Made by a program: the position numbers and the translations under genes
The notes under the pieces: generated by a model
Database searches by the model: none
What the model was told of the DNA's origin: nothing
What the model saw: only the letters and a program-made list of their open reading frames with translations
From: an uncultured Spirochaetia bacterium
GTDB taxonomy: Bacteria > Spirochaetota > Spirochaetia > JABEVK01
Length of the DNA: 64,000 nt
Direction of reading: 5' to 3'
NCBI GenBank assembly: GCA_937960645.1
Contig: CALGPJ010000005.1
Span: 1 to 64,000 of the forward strand
Shown: positions 1 to 8,682 of the stretch, piece by piece
Layout of the letters: each line of letters starts with the position of its first letter
Numbering within the stretch: the first letter of the stretch is position 1

Positions 1-251
1 GCGTTGGCGCGCCAAACGCTGTATTCCAGGGAGGCAACCGGGGTAGAGTCGTCGGTCGCGGCTCCCCAGCTCAAATCTACGCTGGCTGCGGTAACGTTGC
101 TGGCCGTGATGGCACTTCCGGGAGTGGGCGGGCTGTTGGAGGGGCCGCCGCCACCGCCACTACCTCCAGAGTCGGCTGCCGGATTGGGACAGGCCATCAA
201 GAAAAATACTGAAATAAGAATGGCAATAAATGTAACGTTTCCACGTTTCAT
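1..251 (-). CDS. Lipoprotein with fibronectin III-like repeat (partial, 3' end outside window)
   Basis: The start at 251 follows a GGGGGTG ribosome site, and 83 residues are visible before the window edge. A type II signal peptide runs to the lipobox LMAC with Cys21. A Gly/Ser/Pro-rich linker follows (about 25-45), then a segment typical of a fibronectin III or similar beta-sandwich start (Val-Asp-Leu-Ser-Trp, then Tyr-Ser-Val-Trp-Arg). It is probably a membrane-anchored surface or periplasmic protein with repeated beta domains. A leadered promoter lies upstream at 284-312. Function is unknown, because the rest of the gene is off the window. Confidence 0.75.
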   Translation of the reverse strand, partial: MKRGNVTFIAILISVFFLMACPNPAADSGGSGGGGGPSNSPPTPGSAITASNVTAASVDLSWGAATDDSTPVASLEYSVWRAN

Positions 252-659
252 CAAACACCCCCTAACCTACTGTTAATAATTTTAGTTTACCCCCGGTTCA
301 GGAAACCGTCAAGGCAAATGGAGATTTTTTTTGGAAAATGTTTTCACGTTTTGTAGCGGTGAATAAATTGGCATAATCGGAGGGAAGGATTTTCAAAGCG
401 TTCCTGGTGCCGCGTTGATTGTGCTCAAGTTTTGTCCGTTAGCCCCAAAATGGGCCCATATAGCTTGTGGTTTTCGCCTAAGTGGGAAAATCCGGGTTTT
501 TGCGGCCGATATTTGTTTCCATTATTTGGGGAATGTGTTCGAGGATCGTGGCTTTTGCGAACATTTTTACTAATTTTTTGGCCCAAAGTCGTTAATTCTG
601 GGGGACAATTGCTGAGGCACTACGAAAGCTTTTGGGCAGACAACCCGGATGGCGCTGGC
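252..659. other. Intergenic region of about 400 bases, no gene recognised
   Basis: This AT-richer stretch lies between the ends of two minus-strand units. Beyond the promoter at 284-312 I see only short open frames without a ribosome site. A plus-strand CATAAT followed by GGAGGG near 373-387 looks promoter-like but leads to no convincing frame. A small RNA cannot be excluded. Confidence 0.4.
284..312 (-). promoter_or_regulatory. sigma70-type promoter for the partial lipoprotein
   Basis: TTGACG (307-312), a 17-base spacer and TAAACT (284-289) read on the minus strand. It leaves a leader of about 26 bases carrying a Shine-Dalgarno sequence, so it is a useful leadered contrast to the leaderless promoters elsewhere in the window. 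Confidence 0.6.
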
Positions 660-2570
660 TCAGGTGCAGGCATTCTCCGGATGCAGGGGGATGGGCCGAA
701 CCGAGGGGATGATCTCCTCGTAGCGCTCCAGGGGAGCGTTGTCCTTCACCAGCTGGATGATCTGCCGACCCAGAGGGTGGAGCTCGGGCACATCGAAGAG
801 TTTAAGTTCCTGCAGGAAGAAGTCGTGAAGAATGCGCATGCCGGCGTCGTAGCCCTCGTCTCCCACGTGCACCTGCTCGTTGACCTGTAAAAGCCCCAGC
901 GGCATTTCCTGCCCGTTGATCTTGAGCGAGGGCAGGGTGTAACCCAAAAGGGAATAACGGCTGGGCACGAGCTGCTCGGGCCGGAAGCGCACCCCCCCAC
1001 GCCGTGCGATGTATTCCCTGCCGATCCACTCCGGCATGAACCCGACGTGGTAGGCCCCGATGTACTGGTTGGGCATCAGCACGTACTTGGTGTTGGGCGT
1101 GTTGAGGATGAGCTCGAGCAGGAGGTTGGCCTGGGTCACCATCTTGCCGGTCGCGAAGGGCCAGTAGGACCCCACCCCCTCGCTCACCAGGCCGCCGCCC
1201 GACACGATGCTGGGGTTGGCGTGGCCGCGCGGGGCGATCAGCCGCCACAACCAGGCGATGGCCGGTGGCAGGATGTGCAACATGCCGATGATGCCGTAGT
1301 TGGGGTTATCTCGTGTGCTCGGGGGCGTTCGGACCCCGAACGATCGCACGTCCACCTCCACCTTGCCGCAAACCACGTTCGCGATGTGCTTGCGGGGCAT
1401 GATGACGCGGGGATTGGGGCAACGCTTGCCCGGGGCGTCCAGGGTGTGTTCCCAGATCAGGGCGGTGGCCCCGGCGTGTCCGTCGATGTTGAGGAAGATT
1501 AACGGCTCCGGCGGATGGGTGCACAGCTTTTCCAGGCTGGGTTCGGTGCCGTAGTGGGTCAGATGGTCCACCCGGAGGAACCAGCCCTCCTCGGCGTCTT
1601 CCACCACCAGCTTTCCGCGCTCGATCGAGGCCTTGTTGTCCACCAGCGCCATGTCGTCGGTCACGGGGTTGAGTTCACAGGTGTCCACCATGTCCAGGTA
1701 GATTTTTTCCTTTGTCAGTGTGTTGGTAGCCACCAGGATGCGCCCGTCCTCCAAACGGTGGATGGCCTGGGTCAGCTCGCTTTTGCCGCCACCGCTGGCC
1801 CCTTCGTGGAGGATCACGAACTCGTTATCGTAGGGAGTCTTGAGCCGGACACAGCTGGCGTGAAGGGTGAGGTAGTTTTCCTTTTCCCCTTCGTGGATGA
1901 GGATGCTGTACACCCCCTTCTTGGCACTGGGCCCGGGGTAGAGGTTGAAGCAGAACAGCTCGTGTACCTTTTCTAACCGGTGGTGGGCCACGATCTGCTT
2001 GCCATCGAAATGGGTGTGCCGGAAAGGCGGCACCAAAAACAGGGCCCCGACCGGTTCGAATCGTTGCGGCAGGGCATCCCGCGGGATGAAGCCCTGCAGG
2101 TCGGCCAGACCCGTCGCAAAAAATCCGGCATTGCCCGGCGCCACCAGTATAGACGGGTAGCCTGTCTCGGCATCGCCGGACATGAAGGGCAGGAGGATGA
2201 CACTGTCCAGTTTGCTGATCCAATCCAAAGCCTCCCGGCGCACCGGACCAAATTCCCGACCAAATCGTTCCCGAAAACGGGTCTTATCGGTGGGCAGGTC
2301 ATCGGCGATCACCATGGCATCCGGGTCACGGCGCCTCATGTACGCCTCTGTGTAGTTGACCGAGGCCCCGTTTTTGCAACGGGTCACCGTGGCCTCGACG
2401 TAGCGCCCCTTGCCGGGAACATCGTAGGCAACCTCGAAAACCTCCTGCCCCATGAAGGTGAGTTCGAGCAGGTGATTCCGATCCCTGGGGATAATAATGT
2501 CGTTGACTTTCTCCAGGGTTTCCCGAACATCGTCCAATAGCACGAAGCGGCTTAAAAGAGATTTATCCAC
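660..2570 (-). CDS. DUF4914-like P-loop protein
   Basis: 636 residues starting with GTG, with GGAGG about 10 bases upstream. A P-loop-like motif, GASGGGKS, sits at about 257-264 after a long N-terminal region. The whole-length pattern resembles the DUF4914 family (about 600 residues). The loop and the surrounding HEGASGGGKSE recall PEP carboxykinase / HPr-kinase-type nucleotide binding. That comparison is from memory and no substrate can be named. No signal peptide or membrane segment is evident, so it is probably cytosolic. It forms a single-gene unit with a promoter at 2599-2627. Confidence 0.7.
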   Translation of the reverse strand: MDKSLLSRFVLLDDVRETLEKVNDIIIPRDRNHLLELTFMGQEVFEVAYDVPGKGRYVEATVTRCKNGASVNYTEAYMRRRDPDAMVIADDLPTDKTRFRERFGREFGPVRREALDWISKLDSVILLPFMSGDAETGYPSILVAPGNAGFFATGLADLQGFIPRDALPQRFEPVGALFLVPPFRHTHFDGKQIVAHHRLEKVHELFCFNLYPGPSAKKGVYSILIHEGEKENYLTLHASCVRLKTPYDNEFVILHEGASGGGKSELTQAIHRLEDGRILVATNTLTKEKIYLDMVDTCELNPVTDDMALVDNKASIERGKLVVEDAEEGWFLRVDHLTHYGTEPSLEKLCTHPPEPLIFLNIDGHAGATALIWEHTLDAPGKRCPNPRVIMPRKHIANVVCGKVEVDVRSFGVRTPPSTRDNPNYGIIGMLHILPPAIAWLWRLIAPRGHANPSIVSGGGLVSEGVGSYWPFATGKMVTQANLLLELILNTPNTKYVLMPNQYIGAYHVGFMPEWIGREYIARRGGVRFRPEQLVPSRYSLLGYTLPSLKINGQEMPLGLLQVNEQVHVGDEGYDAGMRILHDFFLQELKLFDVPELHPLGRQIIQLVKDNAPLERYEEIIPSVRPIPLHPENACT

Positions 2571-2598
2571 CGGGGCCTCCAGGTTCTAATCTTCTTTC

Positions 2599-2627
2599 AC
2601 CTTATGTTTTGAGGGAAATACTGTCAA
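2599..2627 (-). promoter_or_regulatory. sigma70-type promoter for the DUF4914-like gene
   Basis: TTGACA (2622-2627), 17-base spacer, TAAGGT (2599-2604) on the minus strand. The leader is about 25-30 bases and contains GGAGG before the GTG start. Confidence 0.6.
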
Positions 2628-2718
2628 GGCAATCGGGCAAAAAACGTGAAAATAATTTCGTTTGATGGCCCTCTGAGTTTCATGGGGCTCGTCGAAGTTT
2701 CGCTCGGGGATGAGAGGT

Positions 2719-3069
2719 TCAAGCGGTCAGGTCCAGCACCAAACCTGAAGACAGCTTAGGGGCGTAGGGCCCCATACCCTGTTGTGCGCGCTGAAACTTT
2801 TGTAAAAGCTCGCGGTAGGAATCCATGCCGTCCATGGTGGACCGCTGGGCAGCCCGGGCCGAACGAATGTTTTCGATGATGGTGTCCACGATTTTGAGCC
2901 CGATGAGGGAAAGTCCCGCCGTCTCGTCGGGAGCGGGCACCCCCTTCACGTTGGAGTAAGTGGCGTACATGGACTGCGACGGGTGCACCGGCACGGTCAT
3001 CTTGCCGTTCCCCTGTGCCACCGAGTTGATCGTTGCGTAGTTCAGGATCACTCCCGCTACCGGTCCCAT
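2719..3069 (-). CDS. Small conserved-looking hypothetical protein
   Basis: 116 residues. The start at 3069 is preceded by GGAG very close to the ATG. No signal peptide or membrane helix is visible. The N-terminal third is Gly/Ala/Asn-rich with MTVPVHPSQ. The middle has an amphipathic segment (LSLIGLKIVDTIIENIRSAR) followed by a charged helix, so a small structural or assembly protein is possible. I do not recognise the family. It lies 61 bases downstream of the YegP-like gene on the same strand and may be co-transcribed with it. Confidence 0.55.
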   Translation of the reverse strand: MGPVAGVILNYATINSVAQGNGKMTVPVHPSQSMYATYSNVKGVPAPDETAGLSLIGLKIVDTIIENIRSARAAQRSTMDGMDSYRELLQKFQRAQQGMGPYAPKLSSGLVLDLTA

Positions 3070-3130
3070 ACTCCAAATATCGACGCCTTTGGCGTTTCAC
3101 TTGAGGGCTTGCGGAACGCAGGGAGTTTTT

Positions 3131-3310
3131 TTATTCGATTTCTTCGACCTTGGCCTTGACGACGTTGTCCTTGAGGACCTCGATCCCGTTCTTGCAACCT
3201 TCCTTGGTCTTGTAAGGTTCGCTGACGGCGATGATCTCACCGTTACCGGCTTTGAACCGGAAGCGGTAGGTTCCTTTTTTTTCCTGGTAAACCTCAAACT
3301 TTGCGGCCAT
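3131..3310 (-). CDS. YegP/DUF1508-family small protein
   Basis: 59 residues, with a strong AAAGGAGA ribosome site 5-6 bases before the ATG at 3310. The sequence has the YegP pattern: a beta-strand start MAAKFEVYQ, then YRFRFKAGNGEIIAVSE, then YKTKEGCKNGIEVLK. This is one copy of the domain (many members have two). The fold is known but the cellular role is unclear. It is short enough to be missed by default gene callers. Confidence 0.85.
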   Translation of the reverse strand: MAAKFEVYQEKKGTYRFRFKAGNGEIIAVSEPYKTKEGCKNGIEVLKDNVVKAKVEEIE

Positions 3311-3386
3311 GTTGTCTCCTTTGTTTAAGGATATTCCTGTTTGCAGCGATCAACAAGGCCGGGCGCGTCCAGACGCGCGAAACGTC

Positions 3387-3749
3387 TCAGCGCTTTCTGG
3401 CCTTTTCGCGGGCCGTTTGAGCTTCCACACTCAGTATGGTGTAGGGAATGGCTTCCAACCGTGCCTTGGGAATGGGTTTTCCGGTATCGGCACAGATTCC
3501 GTAAAGACCGCTATCGATCCGCGAGAGAGCGGCCTCGATCATTTGCAAGCGTTTTAACTCCACCTGACTCAGCGCATCCAGATTTTGACGATCGACGTCA
3601 TCGCTTGCAGCATCTACGGGGTCTTTCGGGCTTTCGTCATCGATGATGGTTCGGTAATCCTCATCATCAGTCCGGAGCTGATTGAGGATTTCGGCGCGCA
3701 TTCGCAGCAACTCCTGGCGCATTCTCTCGATGAACTCGGGTTCCAGCAT
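3387..3749 (-). CDS. dksA: DksA/TraR-family transcription factor lacking zinc-finger cysteines
   Basis: 120 residues, with AGGAGGA before the ATG at 3749. DksA-type proteins enter the secondary channel of RNA polymerase and modulate rRNA and amino-acid promoters with ppGpp. The coiled-coil tip signature DxxDxA is kept (D43, D46, A48). The C-terminal globular motif YGIC-x-x-T...S-x-x-A keeps only Cys86. The other three positions expected to bind zinc are Thr89, Ser107 and Ala110, so this is a metal-free type comparable in principle to the cysteine-poor DksA2 of Pseudomonas. It sits just before infA and the Bat cluster, an order also recalled from Borrelia. Confidence 0.85.
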   Translation of the reverse strand: MLEPEFIERMRQELLRMRAEILNQLRTDDEDYRTIIDDESPKDPVDAASDDVDRQNLDALSQVELKRLQMIEAALSRIDSGLYGICADTGKPIPKARLEAIPYTILSVEAQTAREKARKR

Positions 3750-3830
3750 CCCTTCCTCCTAACTATTCAAGCATGGAAAGATGACCATTTTACATTAAAA
3801 TGTCAAGGGTTGGCTTTTCCTTGCTATCCT

Positions 3831-3939
3831 GTCATTCCGAACCTGCGATAGCAGGTGAGGAATCTTGTGACCTAGAGGCTGCGGGTAAAAAGATTCCTCG
3901 CTTCGCTCGGAATGACAGTGTGGACGCTCGGAATGACAG
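3831..3939. repeat. Palindromic dispersed-repeat-like element (GTCATTCCGA type)
   Basis: The ends are inverted: GTCATTCCGA at 3831-3840 and TCGGAATGAC at 3907-3916. An internal hairpin ACCTGC-GATA-GCAGGT lies at 3841-3856. A 15-base segment (3904-3918) is repeated directly at 3925-3939. Translated on the minus strand it gives the HSERSEES peptide signature, which I know from dispersed palindromic repeats in many bacterial genomes. It ends 9 bases before the -35 box of infA. Copy number elsewhere cannot be judged from one window. Confidence 0.7.
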
Positions 3940-3948
3940 TTGGTAGCC

Positions 3949-3977
3949 TTGACACTTTCTAATCCCGTACCTAGTAT
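3949..3977 (+). promoter_or_regulatory. infA promoter, near-leaderless
   Basis: Consensus TTGACA (3949-3954), 17-base spacer, TAGTAT (3972-3977). The expected start of transcription is about 3984, only about 5 bases before the ATG at 3989. No Shine-Dalgarno sequence is present. Confidence 0.75.
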
Positions 3978-3988
3978 GAATGTTGCAA

Positions 3989-4207
3989 ATGGCAAAAGAC
4001 GACGAAATAGAAATAGACGGCGTGGTCAAAGAGTCCCTGCCCAACACCATGTTCCGGGTCGAACTCAAAAACGGCCACGTGATATTGACACACCTCAGCG
4101 GAAAAATGCGCAAGAACAATATCAAGATTGTTCCTGGTGACCGCGTCAAGGTTTCCCTGAGCGCCTACGACCTCACCAAGGGGCGGATTATTTACCGCGA
4201 GCGATAA
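3989..4207 (+). CDS. infA: Translation initiation factor IF-1
   Basis: 72 residues, the standard length. IF-1 is a single S1/OB-fold protein bound at the 30S A site during initiation. The family signature is clear: [16 protein letters not shown]-x-[12 protein letters not shown], and a close in GRIIYR. The start at 3989 is chosen by homology, because the ATG at 3980 lies inside or before the predicted transcription start. The 3' end overlaps the convergent batD end by 16 bases. Confidence 0.97.
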   Translation: MAKDDEIEIDGVVKESLPNTMFRVELKNGHVILTHLSGKMRKNNIKIVPGDRVKVSLSAYDLTKGRIIYRER

Positions 4208-6195
4208 ACCTCCAGCACTTCATCCCGAAGCACCCAGCCCTCCATTCCATCGGCTGTCTTGATCCTGAGATGATCGTTGGCCCTGCCAAAGATGTTGACC
4301 TGGGTTCCCTTGTCGAGAGCCACCCAGACTTCCGCACTCGACTCGGGAATACGGCGCAACGCGGCCGCCTCGGGTCCAATCACAGCCAGCCGCTCGCCGC
4401 TCAAAGCCCCGCTCATCGCGTACATCCCCAGTCCACCGATGAGGATCAGGGCCATCGTCACGCTGGCACTGAGGTGAAACACTGAACCTTTTTTCAGGCC
4501 AAAGGCCAGAAATATCAATCCGGCATTGACGCAAAGAACGATCACGAAATAGAGAATGTCGCCGTTGACGATGGGAAGGACTTTCGCGGAAGGCATGAGC
4601 GGACTTGTGGCGGTCAATTTGGCCCGAAGAACGTCGATGCCTTCATGCTGAATGCCGGCCGCCTCCAATCTCAAAATCTCCACCAGGGCCTCGGCCTGAC
4701 GTTGGAGTTTGCTCAAGGCCAGCGCTCTGGGGTAGCCCAACAGGGGGTATTGCGGATATTCGGTCATCAGTTTATCCAGAAGGTCCAGGCATTCCTCGGT
4801 TCGGTCCTGCTGGTAAAGTCTTGCGGCCTCCTGGTATCGGTCATCGAAGTCGGCCTCGAAAGCTGCCATACCGAGCATCACCAGGGACCCCAAAATCGGC
4901 GAAATGGTCGAACGCTTTACTCTTGTCCCGAATAGGATCACCAAAAACAAGACCAAACCGGGAGCCAGCGCCAAATAGGCCAGGGGCTGTTCCAAAAGAC
5001 CCAGCTTGATGGTCGAACGAATTTTTTCGACCTCAGGCCAGGCGTCCTCCCGTCGCTCCTGGGGGGCATCCTGTTTCATGATCCCCGGATCCAAACGGAT
5101 TTCCGGCAGAGTCCGGAGCTTTTGGTCGATAGGATCGAAAAAGCTGAAGGGCGGAACCACCAGGAAGGGATTTTCCCCTTCCACCTTTTGAAGATAAAAC
5201 CTTTTGGTGATGCTGCCCTCGTAGCCCAGGGGTGTGGGAAGAAAGTTTTGCTCTTCCGTCTCGTTGATCAGGGTCAGTCCCTGTGTCCCGGGAGGAGGAA
5301 TTTTCAGAACCGGTAAGTTCCCGAGTCCCTGGACGGTTTGGACTACGACAAGTTCGAATTCACCCGGTCCTGATTCCAACTGGGCCGCACGGGTGAAATT
5401 CCCCACGGCGCCCGTGGGATTCTCGAAAGGGACGGCCATGACGGGAATCACGATTTCAGGACTTTGCTTGCGCACCCCCGCGATGGTGAAGGTGGACGGC
5501 GGGACGACCAGGTTTCCCGGGCGCAGGGGAATAACGGACCAGGCGGACCAGCTCAGTTCCAAAAGCTGGAAGGGGCCTATTTGGTACTGCCGCAGGTCCC
5601 CACCCTCGCGCAGTCGAGAAATCACCGCATCCTGCCGCAGGGTCAGATCGGCGGAATCCGGCTCGGGTACGAATTCCAGGTTTCGTACCTGCAAAGCCAG
5701 AAAAAAGGGTTGCCCCACCCAGACTCGGGCAGGTGCCACCCAATTCAGGTTCAGGGGAAATCGAAGGCCTGCTTCCTCGGGGCCAACGAAGCTGGAGACG
5801 GTTTCCGCCACTCGGTATCTTCGCCCCCCCTGAAACAGGCTGAAGGCGGGGATCGTATAGAAGCCCGGCCGGCGGCTGGTCAGGCTCCAGGTGACCTGCG
5901 TCCCCGTTCTTACCCGGCCATCAGGATCGGCCCAGGAAGCCGCACGAACGTTTGGTCCGGAAACAACGGAGAGTCCCTCCGGAAAAGGGATATTTCCGGT
6001 TTCCCACCGAGCAGGATCGGCTTCCGGGACCTGCAGCGTCAATCGTATCGGCTGACCGACAACAGCAGAAACCCGATTCGCGATGAATTGTAATTCGTCT
6101 TCCTGCTGGGCGGTCAGGGTAACGCCCAAAAACGACAAGACTGTTACCAGTCCGAATAGCCGCCAGGTGTGTCGCGAAGTATTCTGGTGCGCCAC
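4192..6195 (-). CDS. batD: BatD-type membrane protein fused to a BatE-like TPR-SH3 tail
   Basis: 667 residues from a GTG at 6195 preceded by GGAGGGAAG; an upstream ATG in the same frame lies inside the previous gene. A signal peptide (1-27) is followed by a long periplasmic beta-rich BatD region. A membrane helix near the middle ([19 protein letters not shown]) is followed by a TPR-like stretch ([20 protein letters not shown]), two more membrane helices and a C-terminal bacterial SH3-like domain over the last 55 residues. In Bacteroides the TPR plus SH3 combination belongs to a separate BatE, so this looks like a fusion. It closes the Bat operon; Bat clusters are linked to envelope and stress functions in Leptospira and Bacteroides. 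It overlaps the TPR gene by 52 bases and infA tail-to-tail by 16. Confidence 0.8.
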   Translation of the reverse strand: MAHQNTSRHTWRLFGLVTVLSFLGVTLTAQQEDELQFIANRVSAVVGQPIRLTLQVPEADPARWETGNIPFPEGLSVVSGPNVRAASWADPDGRVRTGTQVTWSLTSRRPGFYTIPAFSLFQGGRRYRVAETVSSFVGPEEAGLRFPLNLNWVAPARVWVGQPFFLALQVRNLEFVPEPDSADLTLRQDAVISRLREGGDLRQYQIGPFQLLELSWSAWSVIPLRPGNLVVPPSTFTIAGVRKQSPEIVIPVMAVPFENPTGAVGNFTRAAQLESGPGEFELVVVQTVQGLGNLPVLKIPPPGTQGLTLINETEEQNFLPTPLGYEGSITKRFYLQKVEGENPFLVVPPFSFFDPIDQKLRTLPEIRLDPGIMKQDAPQERREDAWPEVEKIRSTIKLGLLEQPLAYLALAPGLVLFLVILFGTRVKRSTISPILGSLVMLGMAAFEADFDDRYQEAARLYQQDRTEECLDLLDKLMTEYPQYPLLGYPRALALSKLQRQAEALVEILRLEAAGIQHEGIDVLRAKLTATSPLMPSAKVLPIVNGDILYFVIVLCVNAGLIFLAFGLKKGSVFHLSASVTMALILIGGLGMYAMSGALSGERLAVIGPEAAALRRIPESSAEVWVALDKGTQVNIFGRANDHLRIKTADGMEGWVLRDEVLEVYRSR

Positions 6196-6728
6196 TGACT
6201 TCCCTCCAATCGCTTGATAAAATCGAGAACGACCTCCGCATCCCGTAGGTTTCGTGCCTCTGTTGCCGTTCCACCGGCCGTTGACATCTGCGGCTCGCTC
6301 TGCCGGGACTGCCACCGCTGGAGGCTGAGTTCCAGATTGTGCTTGGTATCGAGGTCTGTGGGCCTCAGGAGAATCGCCCGGCGAAAGGATTGGTAGGCCC
6401 TTCGATAATCGCCGCTTTCATAAAAAAGATTGCCCCTGTTGTACGCAAGCCGAAACGCCAATTCCGCGTCTTCACCGGCTTCTACCAGTTCCCAGACAGC
6501 GGCCGCAGCCTCGGCCTCCCCGAGTGCGCGGTAAACAGCCCCGATGTTGTAACGCATTCGCGGGACCTCCACCCGAGAGGACAGAATATCCCAGTAGGTT
6601 TGAAGCGCATTCTGGTAGCGGCCCCGGTGATAATCGTCGTTGGCCAGAAGGACATACCAGGTTTCGTTCCAGTTGGCACACCCGAAAAAAAGCCCGGACA
6701 AAATTGCTATTAAAAGTAACCGCGCCAT
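6144..6728 (-). CDS. TPR lipoprotein of the Bat cluster (BatC-like)
   Basis: 194 residues. The start at 6728 gives a lipoprotein signal (MARLLLIAILSGLFFGC), whereas upstream starts in frame would lie deep inside batB. Tetratricopeptide repeats fill the mature part (RGRYQNALQTYWDIL, GDYRRAYQSFRRAILLRP). It is likely a membrane-anchored scaffold working with BatA/BatB. It overlaps batB by 19 bases and batD by 52 bases, so translation is coupled. Confidence 0.8.
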   Translation of the reverse strand: MARLLLIAILSGLFFGCANWNETWYVLLANDDYHRGRYQNALQTYWDILSSRVEVPRMRYNIGAVYRALGEAEAAAAVWELVEAGEDAELAFRLAYNRGNLFYESGDYRRAYQSFRRAILLRPTDLDTKHNLELSLQRWQSRQSEPQMSTAGGTATEARNLRDAEVVLDFIKRLEGSQWRTRILRDTPGGYSDW

Positions 6729-7687
6729 TTGATCACCCTCACCAGCCACGATAAGACCAGAAACAGAATCGACAGACCCAGGAAGAGACTGCCTGTAGCC
6801 CGAGGCCGCACGGCCATCAGGAATCCGGGATTTTTGTACAGGCTCAACTGCTGAGCCAATCCCACCCCGCCTTGACCCAGATGGTACGAATCGACCCCGG
6901 AGAGATTTGCCAGATGTTGAAAAAGACGCTCGTTGAAACGCGACACCACCTCCAGCCCCTCGGCATCCTTGACCCAGCCCCCCGCGGAATCGGGAACCCG
7001 ACCGCCCTCCCGCCTGCCTGCGCCGACCCATAGAATCTTGATACCGGCCTCGCGAATGAGCCGGAGGGCCGAGGCGAAATCTCTGTCCTCGACCTCGAAA
7101 TCGGAGAATACCGCCATGACCTTGCGGCGGTTACTGGGGACGCTCAGGGCGCGATAAGCCGCCATTAGCCCTTCGGTGAGGTTGGATCCCGGCTCCGTGA
7201 CCATCGAGGGGTGCAGGAGGCCCACCAGGTTTCGCAGGGCTCCCTGATTTTGACTGAGGGGCTGAAGGATCAGGCCGCTTCCCCTAAAAACCACCAGAGA
7301 AAACCAGCTCCCCCGGAGGGCGGGAAGTGCCGAATAGATTCCACCACGGACCGTTTCCAAACGCGAGGCCGCCCCTTCCATAACCAACATGCTGGGGCTG
7401 ACATCGACGACGAAGGCGATTTCCAGCTGATCCTCGTAGCTGGGCTGTGTCTCGAAATCCCAGCTCAACCCGACGATCTGAAGACCCACCGACACCAGGG
7501 CCAACAGAAAAAACAACCGGGAGAAAAAGGTTTTGATCGCAAAATAGCGCCGATACCCCACCTGCCGATCTCGTGGCGCAAACTTCAAAAGGTTTTTCAG
7601 CGCGCGGTGTTCCGCGAAAAACAATAGTGCCGCCAGGGGGAGGATCAAAAAGAAGAGGGGCAAGTACTCGGGGTGGGAAAGGCTCAC
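6710..7687 (-). CDS. batB: BatB-type von Willebrand factor A membrane protein
   Basis: 325 residues. Two N-terminal hydrophobic segments (8-25 and about 57-70) come before a VWA domain with the metal-binding MIDAS motif DVSPS, and a C-terminal membrane helix (LFLGLSILFLVLSWLVRV) follows. VWA domains bind partners through Mg2+ at the MIDAS site. It starts inside the last 4 bases of batA (ATGA type). BatA and BatB are paralogues here, as usual in Bat clusters. Confidence 0.85.
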   Translation of the reverse strand: MSLSHPEYLPLFFLILPLAALLFFAEHRALKNLLKFAPRDRQVGYRRYFAIKTFFSRLFFLLALVSVGLQIVGLSWDFETQPSYEDQLEIAFVVDVSPSMLVMEGAASRLETVRGGIYSALPALRGSWFSLVVFRGSGLILQPLSQNQGALRNLVGLLHPSMVTEPGSNLTEGLMAAYRALSVPSNRRKVMAVFSDFEVEDRDFASALRLIREAGIKILWVGAGRREGGRVPDSAGGWVKDAEGLEVVSRFNERLFQHLANLSGVDSYHLGQGGVGLAQQLSLYKNPGFLMAVRPRATGSLFLGLSILFLVLSWLVRVIKWRGYF

Positions 7688-8682
7688 AGCACCTCCCGAA
7701 GAAGGATTTTGCGGACCAGAAGCCAGCCGATCAGGAGCAGGGCACCGATTTGGGCAACCAGCCCCTGAAAGCTTTCGAACCGGACCCGGACACTCGTCTT
7801 GACGCCGGTGATTTCCCGGGACTGGATGGATCTCAGAATGGCCTCCAGAAGGCCGGGACTTTGGGCCGTGAAATAACTTCCCCCGGAAAGCCCGGCGAGC
7901 GATTTAAGTTCCGCTTCGTTAAACGATTCTTCCAGCGTGCCCGCAAGAATCCGACCGGTGGCGGGATCACGCAGGACCGCCGGCACCCTTTCGCGGGAGC
8001 CGATGCCTACGATGTAGGTCTTGACACCCAGACCCCGAAGAGAGCGAGCGGCGGTCTCCGGTCGAATCTCCCCGGCATTGTTCTGGCCGTCGGTCAGCAA
8101 GACCAGCACACGATTACCCGGCAGCTCGGAAAGATAGAGTCCGCCCAGGGCCAGCCCCATCCCCAGGGCAGTCCCGTAACCCAGATCGGCGATTTGCAAG
8201 GCCCACATCTTTTCCAGGAAGGTGTCGCGATCCAGGGTGGGAACCACGCGCAAGGCGGCGTTTTGAGCGAAGGTGATCAGGCCGAATTGAACCCCGCGCA
8301 ACGATTTCACGAAACGCTCGATGACCTCGCGACTGGCATCGAAACGAGTTTTGCCGGGCAGGTCCTGGGCCGCCATGGTGGGGCTTTCATCCAGGACGAA
8401 CACGATGGTGGTCCCGCTCTCCAGAATCACTTCTTCCCGCCGAGCCAGACCGGGGTTGGCAAAGCCGACGATGAGGAGCAACAGACCCAGACTCCACAAT
8501 ACCGCGCTCAGCCGGTTCAGGGCACGGATCCCCAGGGGGGCCGAGGGGTGGGCGGGCCCCTGCCAGATACCCAGGGAAAAAACGAGCCGGCCCCCCTGAA
8601 AAAAACCGCTTTTGCGCAGCGAATAGCCCAAAGGGAGGATCAAAACCAGAAACAAGGCCAGGGGGTTTTCGAAGCTGATCAT
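7684..8682 (-). CDS. batA: BatA-type von Willebrand factor A membrane protein
   Basis: 332 residues, with an N-terminal membrane segment (LALFLVLILPLGYSL), a second helix (LWSLGLLLLIVGF), then a VWA domain with MIDAS DESPT and the downstream TDGQNN loop, and a C-terminal helix (IGALLLIGWLLV). The first MIDAS serine position is kept and the second is Thr. It overlaps the preceding gene by 4 bases and batB by 4 bases. The MoxR ATPase encoded upstream is expected to remodel or activate VWA partners of this kind. Confidence 0.85.
   Translation of the reverse strand: MISFENPLALFLVLILPLGYSLRKSGFFQGGRLVFSLGIWQGPAHPSAPLGIRALNRLSAVLWSLGLLLLIVGFANPGLARREEVILESGTTIVFVLDESPTMAAQDLPGKTRFDASREVIERFVKSLRGVQFGLITFAQNAALRVVPTLDRDTFLEKMWALQIADLGYGTALGMGLALGGLYLSELPGNRVLVLLTDGQNNAGEIRPETAARSLRGLGVKTYIVGIGSRERVPAVLRDPATGRILAGTLEESFNEAELKSLAGLSGGSYFTAQSPGLLEAILRSIQSREITGVKTSVRVRFESFQGLVAQIGALLLIGWLLVRKILLREVL

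Noticed and set aside
432..890. Plus-strand open frame in the gap and across the end of the DUF4914-like gene
   Set aside because: TTG start without ribosome site, mostly antisense to a well-supported gene, no recognisable motifs.
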